Positions 18,594 to 26,690 of a stretch of 64,000 nucleotides of DNA are shown piece by piece. The stretch comes from Fontibacillus phaseoli. GTDB taxonomy: Bacteria; Bacillota; Bacilli; Paenibacillales; Paenibacillaceae. Numbering within the stretch: the stretch's first letter is position 1; each line of letters opens with the position of its first letter. The notes beneath the pieces were generated by a model, which was not told the origin of the DNA, ran no database searches, and worked only from the letters and a program-made list of their open reading frames with translations. The position numbers were made by a program, and so were the translations under genes. The stretch spans positions 744,001 to 808,000 of the forward strand of contig NZ_QPJW01000001.1 in NCBI RefSeq assembly GCF_003337355.1, given 5' to 3'.

Positions 18594-19922
18594 TTGAACC
18601 CTAACCTCAGGAAAAGACTGCTCGGCCTTTTTTTTGCCTTCTTCTTTTGTTTCCTGTGTACCTCCGCTGCTGAAGACCGCCTGCCGCAACTGCCGGACGA
18701 GCTTCGTTTGTTTCAGGGCCAAGGCAGGCAAATTCATCTTGCTCTGCCTGTGCAGGCAAGCATCAGTGTAGATCGGCCCGACGTCGTTATGTTAAACGGA
18801 CAGGCGGTTCCATCGATGACCGTATCCCTAGAAAATCCGGTTAACTTGTCCCCGGTGCACAGTGGAGAAGCCAAGCTTCGCATGAAATTATTCGGTCAAA
18901 TCCCTCTAAAAACGGTAAAGTTGAATGTCATCCCCGATTTGAAGGTGATTCCCGGTGGCCAGACCATCGGTGTCAAGGTGAAGTCAGCCGGCATCCTGGT
19001 TGTCGGGCATCATCAGGTTAGCGACAACAACAGGAAGCTTTCGCCCGGAGAAGCCGCCGGTCTTAAGGTCGGCGATTTAATTACGCACATTGACGGCGTT
19101 CGTCTCAAGGACGTCAAAGATGTCGCCGAGATGGCCGGGAAGGCGGGAAAAACCAATAAGCCGCTGCAGTTAACCTATACCCGGGGCGGAAAATCTTTTA
19201 ACACTTCGTTATCCCCTGCATTTGACGATCAGGATCGCGCCTGGAGACTCGGTTTATACATCCGCGATTCCGCAGCGGGTGTCGGAACGCTGACTTTTTA
19301 TGCACCGGACCAGGGAGTCTATGGCGCGCTGGGACACGTTATTACCGATATGAATACCCAGACTCCGATCGTTGTGGGAAGCGGAGAAATTCTTCAATCG
19401 AGCGTAACTTCAATTTCCAAGAGCGAGAGCGGCGAACCGGGGGAAAAAAGGGCTCATTTCATCAAAGAAGGAAAAACTCTGGGGAATATTGAACGCAATA
19501 CGCACTTTGGGATATTCGGAAAAATGAAACAAAATCCCGATCACAGTGTGTATCAAACTTCGATTCCCGTAGCATTTTCCGAAGAGGTCAAGGAGGGGCA
19601 GGCGGAAATACTGACGGTCGTTGAGGGGCAGAAGGTGGAAAGATATAGAATCGAAATCGTTCATGTATCCAAGCAGAGCGCTCCCGAAACGAAAGGCATC
19701 GTACTCAGGATTACCGATCCCAGACTCATCGAGAAGACCGGAGGCATCGTCCAAGGGATGAGCGGCAGTCCGATTATTCAAAACGGCAAGCTGATCGGCG
19801 CGGTAACTCATGTTTTTGTGAATGATCCGCGTTCGGGGTATGGTTGTTTCATCGAATGGATGCTTCAGGATGCAGGCATACTGCAAGGCAATAGTTCTTC
19901 CCAAAATCTTAAGGCGGGTTAA
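18594..19922 (+). CDS. spoIVB: SpoIVB serine peptidase
   Basis: A 442-residue forespore peptidase that crosses to the intermembrane space and cleaves SpoIVFA, triggering SpoIVFB processing of pro-sigma-K. A hydrophobic N-terminal anchor (about residues 8-25) is followed by a PDZ domain (about 120-200) and the S55 peptidase domain. The catalytic triad is His248 in GALGHVI, Asp375 in ITDPRL and Ser390 in GMSGSP; the spacings equal those of the B. subtilis enzyme. The TTG start has AGGGAG upstream. The gene ends inside a terminator. Confidence 0.96.
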   Translation: MNPNLRKRLLGLFFAFFFCFLCTSAAEDRLPQLPDELRLFQGQGRQIHLALPVQASISVDRPDVVMLNGQAVPSMTVSLENPVNLSPVHSGEAKLRMKLFGQIPLKTVKLNVIPDLKVIPGGQTIGVKVKSAGILVVGHHQVSDNNRKLSPGEAAGLKVGDLITHIDGVRLKDVKDVAEMAGKAGKTNKPLQLTYTRGGKSFNTSLSPAFDDQDRAWRLGLYIRDSAAGVGTLTFYAPDQGVYGALGHVITDMNTQTPIVVGSGEILQSSVTSISKSESGEPGEKRAHFIKEGKTLGNIERNTHFGIFGKMKQNPDHSVYQTSIPVAFSEEVKEGQAEILTVVEGQKVERYRIEIVHVSKQSAPETKGIVLRITDPRLIEKTGGIVQGMSGSPIIQNGKLIGAVTHVFVNDPRSGYGCFIEWMLQDAGILQGNSSSQNLKAG

Positions 19923-19941
19923 TCGCCTTAAGATTTTTTAT
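19903..19941 (+). terminator. Terminator at the end of spoIVB
   Basis: AAAATCTTAAGGCG (19903-19916) pairs perfectly with CGCCTTAAGATTTT (19924-19937), followed by more T. It overlaps the final codons of spoIVB and isolates it from spo0A. Confidence 0.85.
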
Positions 19942-19964
19942 GTAATGATGAAAAAAACAATGAT

Positions 19965-19973
19965 TTTGTCGAA
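19965..19973 (+). promoter_or_regulatory. 0A box upstream of spo0A
   Basis: TTTGTCGAA is an exact match to the Spo0A binding consensus TTTGTCRAA. It lies about 90 bases upstream of the sigma-H promoter, in a very A+T-rich leader (about 19960-20060), which suggests autoregulation by phosphorylated Spo0A. Confidence 0.75.
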
Positions 19974-20052
19974 CGAAGTTGAATAAAACAAAAATTTGTA
20001 AATAAATAAATTATTATATATCAACAAAATAAAAAAATAAAGAAAAATAATT

Positions 20053-20088
20053 TTCGACAGAAGGAATTTACTTTTGCATGTCGAATCC
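20053..20088 (+). promoter_or_regulatory. Sigma-H promoter of spo0A with flanking 0A boxes
   Basis: GAAGGAATT (20060-20068) matches the sigma-H -35 RNAGGAWWW, and GTCGAATCC (20080-20088) matches the -10 RNNGAATWW apart from the last two bases, with an 11-base spacer. A reverse-strand 0A box TCTGTCGAA (complement of 20053-20061) overlaps the -35, and CATGTCGAA (20077-20085) overlaps the -10. This mirrors the sporulation-induced promoter of B. subtilis spo0A. Confidence 0.8.
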
Positions 20089-20149
20089 TTATTCTGGAAG
20101 AAGAGAAAAGAAAGAATACTTAAACATTACCTAAGGAGGACAAAAGTCA

Positions 20150-20950
20150 GTGCAGAAAATTGAAGTTTTGTTGGCGGATGATAACCGGGAATTTACAAAT
20201 TTGCTCGCGGAATATATTTCGGGGCAGGACGATATGGTCGTCTCAGGGATTGCTTATAACGGGGAAGAAGTGCTGGAGATGATCGACAATGCTTCCAAGG
20301 TGCCGGATGTGTTGATTCTGGACATTATTATGCCGCATCTGGATGGACTCGGCGTATTGGAGCGTCTGCGGGAAATCAATCTCAATCCGCAACCCAAAAT
20401 CATCATGCTGACTGCTTTCGGTCAGGAGAACATCACACAGCGGGCCGTTCAATTGGGGGCATCTTACTATATCCTCAAACCGTTTGACATGGAGGTGCTT
20501 GCAAATCGGATTCGCCAGCTAGTCGGCGTAACGACCACCAGTGGCACAACCTCCGTTACTTTCGCAAAATCTAACGTGGTCCCTTTGGGAAAAGGAAAAA
20601 ATTTAGACGCAAACATTACGTCAATCATACATGAAATCGGTGTTCCGGCTCATATTAAAGGGTATCAATACTTACGCGAAGCCATTACTATGGTGTACAA
20701 TAACATCGAAATTTTGGGCGCTATCACCAAAACGTTATATCCGGCTATCGCCGAAAAATTCAAAACCACGCCGTCCCGCGTAGAGAGTGCTATCCGTCAT
20801 GCGATCGAGGTAGCATGGACACGGGGCAACATCGACTCCATCAGCCATCTGTTCGGATACACGATCAATATCAGCAAATCCAAACCGACGAATAGCGAAT
20901 TTATTGCCATGGTGGCCGATAAGCTGCGGATTGAGCACAAGGTGTCGTGA
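20150..20950 (+). CDS. spo0A: Sporulation master regulator Spo0A
   Basis: A 266-residue response regulator. The receiver domain (about residues 4-125) has the acidic pocket at Asp10/Asp11 and the phosphorylation site Asp58 in [12 protein letters not shown]. The C-terminal DNA-binding domain contains [17 protein letters not shown] and the sigma-contacting end. Phosphorylated by the phosphorelay, it starts sporulation by binding 0A boxes. The GTG start at 20150 has an excellent TAAGGAGGA site. It follows spoIVB as in Bacillus, and ends before a terminator. Confidence 0.98.
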   Translation: MQKIEVLLADDNREFTNLLAEYISGQDDMVVSGIAYNGEEVLEMIDNASKVPDVLILDIIMPHLDGLGVLERLREINLNPQPKIIMLTAFGQENITQRAVQLGASYYILKPFDMEVLANRIRQLVGVTTTSGTTSVTFAKSNVVPLGKGKNLDANITSIIHEIGVPAHIKGYQYLREAITMVYNNIEILGAITKTLYPAIAEKFKTTPSRVESAIRHAIEVAWTRGNIDSISHLFGYTINISKSKPTNSEFIAMVADKLRIEHKVS

Positions 20951-21064
20951 AAGGATCCGAAAGATAAATGACGGCTTGAAGGATGACAACATGGGAAAAT
21001 CCAGATCTAAAAACATAAACCTAAACGCAAACAGCGCAAACATAATTTTTGCCAACCTAAAAGG

Positions 21065-21110
21065 CGGTTTCTTTCCGGGATTGTTCCGGATGAGAAACCG
21101 TTTTTTGCTT
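21065..21110 (+). terminator. Terminator after spo0A
   Basis: CGGTTTC (21065-21071) and GAAACCG (21094-21100) form the base of the stem, extended by TCCGG/CCGGA inside, and are followed by six T residues. Confidence 0.85.
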
Positions 21111-21118
21111 TTATGGGA

Positions 21119-21170
21119 TTGACATAAAAATCCTCCAGTGCTAATCTATATATGAGCATATGCTCATATA
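21119..21170 (+). promoter_or_regulatory. Promoter and palindromic ArsR-type operator
   Basis: TTGACA (21119-21124), a 17-base spacer and TAATCT (21142-21147) form the promoter. Just downstream, 21149-21170 is a perfect 22-base palindrome with half-site TATATGAGCAT. It resembles the 12-2-12 operators bound by zinc/cadmium sensors such as CzrA and CadC, and covers the likely transcription start. The adjacent arsR-family gene is the expected repressor. Confidence 0.8.
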
Positions 21171-21191
21171 CCGTTATAGGAGTGGTACGAC

Positions 21192-21518
21192 ATGGAAAAG
21201 GACACACATTCATTTTTAACCGAAACGACCATTGACCAGGTGTCGACGATTTTTAAAGCATTGGCGGATCCTACACGCATCCGGATATTATATCTGCTCG
21301 CGGAAGAGGAATGTTCCGTGACGCATATGTCTGAGGTGCTGGGTTTGTCGCAATCCGCGGTTTCCCACCAACTGAGTTTTTTGCGTAATTTGCGGCTTGT
21401 GAAGTTCAGAAGGTCTGCCAATACCATGTACTATAGCTGTGATGACGACCACGTCATTTCGCTGTTGAGACAAGCCATTGAGCATGCGAGTTGCGAAGGA
21501 GGGACAGATCATGCGTAA
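21192..21518 (+). CDS. ArsR family metal-sensing repressor (CzrA/SmtB-like)
   Basis: A 108-residue winged-helix repressor with the recognition helix SQSAVSHQLSFLRNLRLV (about residues 55-72). The last helix has a D-x-H spaced ten residues from a second His, plus a Cys shortly after, the alpha-5 metal site of CzrA/SmtB sensors of Zn and Co. A regulator that releases the operator palindrome upstream when metal binds is the likely mode. It overlaps the downstream CDF transporter by 8 bases, so it controls its own operon. Confidence 0.88.
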   Translation: MEKDTHSFLTETTIDQVSTIFKALADPTRIRILYLLAEEECSVTHMSEVLGLSQSAVSHQLSFLRNLRLVKFRRSANTMYYSCDDDHVISLLRQAIEHASCEGGTDHA

Positions 21519-22557
21519 ACACGAACATAAAGAAGACCAACATGATCATCAACATGATCACGAACACGGCCACGGAAAAGACCACCCTTCCCATGACCAT
21601 AATCATCGGTCCAGAAGAAGTCATTCACATGCTCACGCACACGCACATGGACATGGACATGGACATGTTCACGATCATCACGGCGCCAGATCGGGAAATA
21701 AGAAAGGCCTGTTGATCGCGTTGCTGATAACGGCTTCGATAGCGGTTCTGGAATTTTTCGGCGGCCTATTTACAAACAGTTTGGCTTTATTGTCTGATTC
21801 AGGCCATATGCTTAGCGATGCCAGTTCACTGGTGCTTAGTCTTCTTGCGATCTGGTTTGCCGCCCGTCCGGCATCTCCAAGTAAAAGCTACGGTTTCTAC
21901 CGTACCGAAATTCTGGCCGCCCTGTTGAACGGGATTACCCTGTTTGTCATTGCCGGATTTATCATTTGGGAGGCGTACGGACGGTTTTTCGATCCGCCAA
22001 CGGTATCAAGCGGACCTATGATGCTTATTGCCATTATCGGTTTGCTGGCCAACTTGGCCAGTGCTTGGGCTCTACTCAAAAAAGGGGACGTCAAAGGTAA
22101 CATTAATTTCCGCAGTGCTTACCTGCACGTATTGGGCGATGCGCTCGGTTCGGTAGGCGCCATTATAGGCGGGGTTGTGATGTGGGCGTTCGGCTGGTAT
22201 ATTTTTGACCCTATCGTAAGCGTGCTGGTCGCTTTGCTGATTCTGAAAGGTGCCTGGGGAGTCATCGCTCAATCCATTCATGTCTTGATGGAGGGCGTGC
22301 CTGGCAGTATCGATCAGGATGAGGTCAAGCGGAATTTGGAACATATTCAAGGCGTACGAGAAGTGCATGATTTGCACATTTGGTCGATTACCTCGGGTAT
22401 GGATTCGCTCAGCTGTCACTTGCTGATTGGGGAGCAGGAGGATCAACAGAGAGTATTGCAAGAGGCGATTTTGCTGCTGGAACAACAATTTTCTATCACG
22501 CACGTCACGATCCAGATCGAAACCCCGCTCATCCGGCATTCCGCTCTGTTGGTCTAG
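21511..22557 (+). CDS. czcD: Cation diffusion facilitator metal exporter (CzcD-like)
   Basis: A 348-residue CDF transporter. The N terminus (about residues 1-65) is extremely rich in His and Asp and likely binds metal in the cytoplasm. Six membrane helices follow (about 75-275). The conserved SLALLSDSGHMLSDASS has the transport-site Asp and His, and the second pair is in HVLGDALGSVG. The C terminus is the cytoplasmic ferredoxin-like domain. It probably exports Zn2+ and related divalent ions in exchange for protons. The ATG at 21511 has GAAGGAGGG. Confidence 0.93.
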   Translation: MRKHEHKEDQHDHQHDHEHGHGKDHPSHDHNHRSRRSHSHAHAHAHGHGHGHVHDHHGARSGNKKGLLIALLITASIAVLEFFGGLFTNSLALLSDSGHMLSDASSLVLSLLAIWFAARPASPSKSYGFYRTEILAALLNGITLFVIAGFIIWEAYGRFFDPPTVSSGPMMLIAIIGLLANLASAWALLKKGDVKGNINFRSAYLHVLGDALGSVGAIIGGVVMWAFGWYIFDPIVSVLVALLILKGAWGVIAQSIHVLMEGVPGSIDQDEVKRNLEHIQGVREVHDLHIWSITSGMDSLSCHLLIGEQEDQQRVLQEAILLLEQQFSITHVTIQIETPLIRHSALLV

Positions 22558-22568
22558 GAAGGTGAAGT

Positions 22569-23171
22569 ATGGACATCAGAGATGTGGTAAGTCTGTCGCT
22601 GTTCATTATTTTTTTGGTCAGTTATAGTCTCAAGTTGTGGCTCTTGTCAAAAAAGCAAGGCATTCAAGCCCATGTTCTAGGCAAGAAAGGTAAGCCAGAC
22701 GCCACAAGGATTGTGGAGACCGGAGTGAAGTTTTTTTCAGCGATATGGGGGATTCTCTGGTTTGCATACAGTTCGGGGAGCTTGGGCGGGTGGTTAAAGA
22801 CCTTTTCGGCAGCTGGATGGGTTAGTTGGACAGGGAGTGCGATTACGGCCTTTGGAGTATTGATCTTTATTATAGCGATGCTTTACATGAAGTCCTCCTG
22901 GAGAGTGGGGATCGACAAAACGACCCAAACGGCTCTTGTAAGAGATGGTTTATACCGTTTCAGCAGGAATCCCGCTTTCGTTGGCTTCGATCTGATGTTC
23001 ATCGGCTTCATGCTGATGTATCCAAACACGTTAAATATAGGCGTAGGCGTTTGTAACCTGATTCTATTCCATCTGCTGATCCGTCAGGAAGAAAAGCACT
23101 TGAATCAAACTTTCGGGGAAGTCTACCAAAAGTACGCGGTCGATACCCCCAGGTATCTCTGGTTCATATAA
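22569..23171 (+). CDS. Isoprenylcysteine carboxyl methyltransferase (ICMT)-like membrane protein
   Basis: A 200-residue protein with about five membrane segments. The C-terminal half shows the ICMT/PEMT pattern: LVRDGLYRFSRNPAFVG, then a Glu pair in RQEEKHLNQTFG and a final YQKYAVDTPRYL. Family members methylate lipids or hydrophobic substrates using SAM. It lies 11 bases after the CDF exporter, so it is probably part of the metal-responsive operon, though any link to metals is unclear. Confidence 0.85.
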   Translation: MDIRDVVSLSLFIIFLVSYSLKLWLLSKKQGIQAHVLGKKGKPDATRIVETGVKFFSAIWGILWFAYSSGSLGGWLKTFSAAGWVSWTGSAITAFGVLIFIIAMLYMKSSWRVGIDKTTQTALVRDGLYRFSRNPAFVGFDLMFIGFMLMYPNTLNIGVGVCNLILFHLLIRQEEKHLNQTFGEVYQKYAVDTPRYLWFI

Positions 23172-23228
23172 TGGTCATGCCATGTTACAATTGTGATGTT
23201 GTGTAAACATGCCATTGGAGGGGATAAG

Positions 23229-23444
23229 ATGCCGGATCACAATGAATTGAACTTGGATCCCCAGCGGAAGTTGCTGCAGCATCCCGCACTAAGCAAGGAA
23301 GACCAGGAAATGGTTCGCGAATTGATAGAGAAAGTGGAGAATTTAAGCGCGGAAAACGTCAGGCTCCGTAAAACGATTCTTCGGCAAACTTCCGGAAATA
23401 GCCCGCGAATGTCCAGTAAATTGAGAGATGCATTATATGAGTGA
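23229..23444 (+). CDS. Small coiled-coil protein of unknown function
   Basis: A 71-residue hydrophilic protein that I do not recognise. Residues about 22-50 form a predicted amphipathic coiled coil (ELIEKVENLSAENVRLRK). No membrane segment or metal motif is visible. The ATG at 23229 has GGAGGGG 5 bases upstream. The stop is immediately followed by a strong terminator, which supports it as a real gene and as the end of the operon or a separate one. Confidence 0.7.
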   Translation: MPDHNELNLDPQRKLLQHPALSKEDQEMVRELIEKVENLSAENVRLRKTILRQTSGNSPRMSSKLRDALYE

Positions 23445-23489
23445 AAAAAATCTTTCCCGCGGAATTAGTGGGAAAGATTTTTTTGAATT
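23445..23489 (+). terminator. Strong terminator after the small coiled-coil gene
   Basis: AAAAAATCTTTCCCGC (23445-23460) pairs with GTGGGAAAGATTTTTT (23469-23484) over nearly its whole length, with an 8-base loop and a T-rich tail. Bases 23490-23673 hold no gene I can support. Confidence 0.9.
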
Positions 23490-23673
23490 TTTTACATAGA
23501 ATATCGTTCCGGATAACAAGGTGGCTGCAATCAAAAATAAAAGCACCTGAAAAATGGTATTTTCTAAACTAATGACGCCGGCCGCTAAGCAAGCGTTTTA
23601 ATGTCAGAACAAAAGGTAATACGCTGCACTCCTTATGAAGGGCTCGATGAACTTTTTAACTTTGGGATAAGGT

Positions 23674-23967
23674 TTAGGGCTGGGTATTGGATGCCGCTTT
23701 TCGGGCCTTTTTTCTCGGTCCGGCGTAATTCCGCTTGCGGTCCCGGAAGAAAATCCAGCCGCCCAGAAATCCGATTCCGACAGCAAAAAGCAGCAGGCCA
23801 ACCAGAAAGTTCAGCCAGTCAAACGATACGGCAGTCAGCGTCTCGTCTCCGTGCTGCGACAGATATAGGAACAGGGCATCCTTCATTTTAAGGAAGCCAG
23901 TCATGGCAGCGATTCCGGGGATGACCAAAATGATGACGGCAATAAACCTGGATATCATCAGTTTCAT
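23674..23967 (-). CDS. yqzF: DUF2627 family membrane protein (YqzF-like)
   Basis: A 97-residue protein with two membrane helices (about residues 5-25 and 51-73) and a very basic C-terminal tail. Its pattern, including ISRFIAVIILVIPG and WLNFLVGLLLFAVGIGFLGGWIF, matches DUF2627 (B. subtilis YqzF), whose gene also lies next to the bkd cluster. The start at 23967 has AAAGGA about 11 bases upstream; an in-frame start further out has no support. Function is unknown. It is divergent from lpdV. Confidence 0.83.
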   Translation of the reverse strand: MKLMISRFIAVIILVIPGIAAMTGFLKMKDALFLYLSQHGDETLTAVSFDWLNFLVGLLLFAVGIGFLGGWIFFRDRKRNYAGPRKKARKAASNTQP

Positions 23968-24049
23968 CGGTACAAGCGTCTTCCTTTCATCTGCAGTTAT
24001 TTTAATTATCATACCGTTTTCTTTAAATTCTGTCTATTTCAGAGCCGAT

Positions 24050-24077
24050 TTGTATTAGTCCGAAAACAAGGTACAAT
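24050..24077 (+). promoter_or_regulatory. Promoter candidate for the lpdV-bkd genes
   Basis: TTGTAT (24050-24055) and TACAAT (24072-24077) with a 16-base spacer lie 40 bases before lpdV. No sigma-54 type GG/GC signature, which controls the bkd operon in B. subtilis, was recognised. Confidence 0.5.
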
Positions 24078-24117
24078 GATAAAAGGTTAATTTAAAAGGA
24101 ATGGTGGAGAGTAGAAG

Positions 24118-25539
24118 ATGGCTATTTCATGCGATGTTGCAGTACTTGGCGGCGGCACCGGAGGATATATCGCCGCAATCCGCGCGGCCCAGCTCGGTAA
24201 AGAGGTCGTAATCATCGAGCAGGACAAAATCGGCGGCACATGTTTGCACCGAGGTTGCATTCCAAGCAAAGCCTTATTGCGGAGTGCGGAGCTGTATGCC
24301 CAGATGAAAGACAGCGCGAGCTTCGGGATTGAGGCAAACGGCGTCACGCTCGTGTTTCCGAAAGTGCAGGAGAGAAAGCAAGCAATCGTCGATCAGCTTC
24401 ATAAAGGCGTTCAATATTTGATGCGTAAAAATAAAATCCAAGTCATTCAGGGAAAAGGCCGGATTATCGGACCTTCCATTTTCTCGCCCAAAAGCGGCGC
24501 GGTCGCGGTGGAACTCAGCGACGGCGAAATGGAAACCGTCGTGCCTAGTAATCTGATTATTGCCACCGGGTCTCGTCCTCGTACACTTCCGGGTTTGGCA
24601 CCGGACGGAACCCATGTGTTGAGCAGCGATGAGGCCATGATTATGGAGGAACTTCCTGCCTCGATGCTGATTATCGGCGGGGGAGTCATTGGCGTGGAGT
24701 GGGCCTCCCTGTTAAACGATTTCGGCGTTCAAGTTACTTTGCTCGAAGCGGCGGAACAACTGCTTCCGTCCGAAGATGAAGAAGTGGCGCGTGAACTGCA
24801 AAAACAACTGCAACGGCGGGGCATTACGGTAATGACCGGAGTCAAGGTACTTACGGAATCTTTCGAAGTGAAGGACGGCTGCGTACATATTTCCGCGCAG
24901 AGCGGGGAAGATGTGACTGTCCTGCAAGGAGACAAGCTGCTGGTATCAGTGGGACGGCAAGCCAATGTAGAAAATATCGGACTTGAAAACACCGATATCG
25001 GCCTGCATCAGGGCTTCATTCGCGTCAATGAACAGATGCAGACGACGGAGCCTCATATTTATGCCATCGGGGATTGCATCGGCGGCCTTCAGCTGGCGCA
25101 TGCGGCAAGTCATGAGGGTTTGGTCGCCGTTAACCATTTGGCGGGCGAACCTGCTCACGGCTACATTACGGCACAAGTTCCTCGATGCGTATACTCGCGG
25201 CCAGAGGTAGCATCCGTCGGATGGAGCGAGAAGGAAGCGAAGCAAAAAGGACGGGATGTCAAGACGGCTAAAGTTCCTTTCTCGGCAATCGGCAAAGCGC
25301 TGGTTCAGGGCGAACGCGAAGGGTTTCTGAAAATGGTGGCCGATGCCAAGACAAACGACCTGCTGGGCGTTCAAATCATCGGAGCCCACGCTACCGAATT
25401 GATTGCCCAAGCGGCGCTGGCCCAGCTTCTGGACGCCACACCGTGGGAAATCGGACAAATGGTATTCGCGCATCCTTCCCTGTCGGAAATCATTGGGGAA
25501 GCGGCGCTTGCTATCGATGGACAAGCTCTGGCCCTCTGA
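24118..25539 (+). CDS. lpdV: Dihydrolipoyl dehydrogenase (E3)
   Basis: A 473-residue FAD enzyme that reoxidises the lipoyl group of the branched-chain keto acid dehydrogenase. FAD loop GGGTGGYIAAI near residue 12, the redox disulfide in GGTCLHRGCIPSK (about residues 40-52), the NAD loop IIGGGVIGVEWAS and the C-terminal catalytic His-Pro-Ser (AHPSLSE) are visible. The CLHRGC disulfide loop resembles the LpdV type rather than the pyruvate dehydrogenase E3. Followed 120 bases later by bkdAA. Confidence 0.94.
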   Translation: MAISCDVAVLGGGTGGYIAAIRAAQLGKEVVIIEQDKIGGTCLHRGCIPSKALLRSAELYAQMKDSASFGIEANGVTLVFPKVQERKQAIVDQLHKGVQYLMRKNKIQVIQGKGRIIGPSIFSPKSGAVAVELSDGEMETVVPSNLIIATGSRPRTLPGLAPDGTHVLSSDEAMIMEELPASMLIIGGGVIGVEWASLLNDFGVQVTLLEAAEQLLPSEDEEVARELQKQLQRRGITVMTGVKVLTESFEVKDGCVHISAQSGEDVTVLQGDKLLVSVGRQANVENIGLENTDIGLHQGFIRVNEQMQTTEPHIYAIGDCIGGLQLAHAASHEGLVAVNHLAGEPAHGYITAQVPRCVYSRPEVASVGWSEKEAKQKGRDVKTAKVPFSAIGKALVQGEREGFLKMVADAKTNDLLGVQIIGAHATELIAQAALAQLLDATPWEIGQMVFAHPSLSEIIGEAALAIDGQALAL

Positions 25540-25662
25540 TCCAACTATTATTTTCTTTTTAAGTCAAAAGGGATTATAATAGGGTTATCCCAAGTCTTAG
25601 TACCAGGTTTTAAGATGAGCATAAGATTCGACTCGGGTACCAATTTAAGGAGGTAAACTCCC

Positions 25663-26688
25663 ATGAATGCAAAAAGTTCATCAACAACAACTCAGCCAAA
25701 ACATGAGCAGCTCGGAATGTCGGATGCCGAAGTCGTGGACATGTACAAATATATGCTGCTCGCGCGGAAGTTCGACGAACGGAATATGTTGCTGCAGCGG
25801 GCAGGCAAGATCAATTTTCACGTCTCCGGAATCGGACAGGAAACGGCGCAGGTTGCTGCGGCGTTTGCTCTTGACCGTGAACGGGATTACTTCTTGCCGT
25901 ATTATCGCGATTACGGCTTCGTTCTGTCCGTCGGTATGAGTTTGACGGAATTGATGCTCTCGGCATTTGCCAAAGCGGATGATCCGAACAGCGGCGGCCG
26001 TCAAATGCCCGGGCATTTCGGGTCCAAACGGCTCCGCATCGTAACCGGGTCCAGCCCGGTGACTACGCAAGTTCCTCATGCAGTCGGAATTGCATTGGCG
26101 GCTAAAATGCAGAAGAAAGATATCGTTTCGTTTGTAACCTTCGGTGAGGGCTCCAGCAATCAGGGGGATTTTCACGAAGGCTTGAACTTTGCCGGGGTAC
26201 AGAAACTTCCGGTGATTTTTATGTGCGAAAACAACCAATATGCGATTTCCGTTCCGACCACCAAACAGCTTGGCGGTAAAGTGGCCGATCGGGCCCAAGG
26301 TTACGGGTTCCCGGGCATCCGCGTGGACGGCAACGACGCGCTCGAGGTTTACCGGGTAGTTAAAGAGGCGCGCGAACGCGCCGTTCGCGGTGAAGGACCG
26401 ACACTGATCGAAGCGATGATGTACCGGTTGTCCCCGCATTCCACTTCCGATAATGATCTGGCTTACCGGACCAAGGAAGAAGTCGATGAGAATTGGAAAA
26501 AAGACGGCATTCCGAAAATGAAGGCGTATCTGATCGACTACGGCTTATGGAGCGAGGAACAGGAAGAAGCGCTGCTGCGGGAAATCTCGCAGCAGTTGAA
26601 GAATGCGATCGAAAAGGGCGAACAAGCTCCGTTTCCGAAGCCGGAAGATACGCTCCTGCACGTTTACGCAGGCGAAGGGGAGGTTTAA
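25663..26688 (+). CDS. bkdAA: Branched-chain alpha-keto acid dehydrogenase E1 alpha
   Basis: A 341-residue TPP-binding E1 alpha subunit. The TPP motif GEGSSNQGDFHEGLNFA (about residues 163-179) and the substrate-loop RLSPHSTSDN are typical. The complex oxidises the keto acids of Val, Leu and Ile, giving the branched acyl-CoA primers for iso and anteiso fatty acids. A GGAGG site precedes the ATG; bases around 25575 (TATAAT) might serve as an extra -10. The ptb, bcd and buk genes usual in B. subtilis are not here. Confidence 0.96.
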   Translation: MNAKSSSTTTQPKHEQLGMSDAEVVDMYKYMLLARKFDERNMLLQRAGKINFHVSGIGQETAQVAAAFALDRERDYFLPYYRDYGFVLSVGMSLTELMLSAFAKADDPNSGGRQMPGHFGSKRLRIVTGSSPVTTQVPHAVGIALAAKMQKKDIVSFVTFGEGSSNQGDFHEGLNFAGVQKLPVIFMCENNQYAISVPTTKQLGGKVADRAQGYGFPGIRVDGNDALEVYRVVKEARERAVRGEGPTLIEAMMYRLSPHSTSDNDLAYRTKEEVDENWKKDGIPKMKAYLIDYGLWSEEQEEALLREISQQLKNAIEKGEQAPFPKPEDTLLHVYAGEGEV

Positions 26689-26690
26689 TC

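Noticed and set aside
20991-21122. 43-codon frame after spo0A with a GAAGGATG leader
   Set aside because: It runs through the spo0A terminator hairpin and ends within the -35 of the next promoter, so it is unlikely to be a gene.
23490-23600. Minus-strand stretch coding for a hydrophobic helix
   Set aside because: It has no start codon or ribosome site in frame and cannot be supported as a gene; it might be a remnant.
23601-23891. 96-codon frame on the + strand opposite yqzF
   Set aside because: Overlaps yqzF almost entirely; yqzF has the better pattern and ribosome site.
25681-26439. 252-codon frame on the minus strand within bkdAA
   Set aside because: Shadow of bkdAA; no support for translation.
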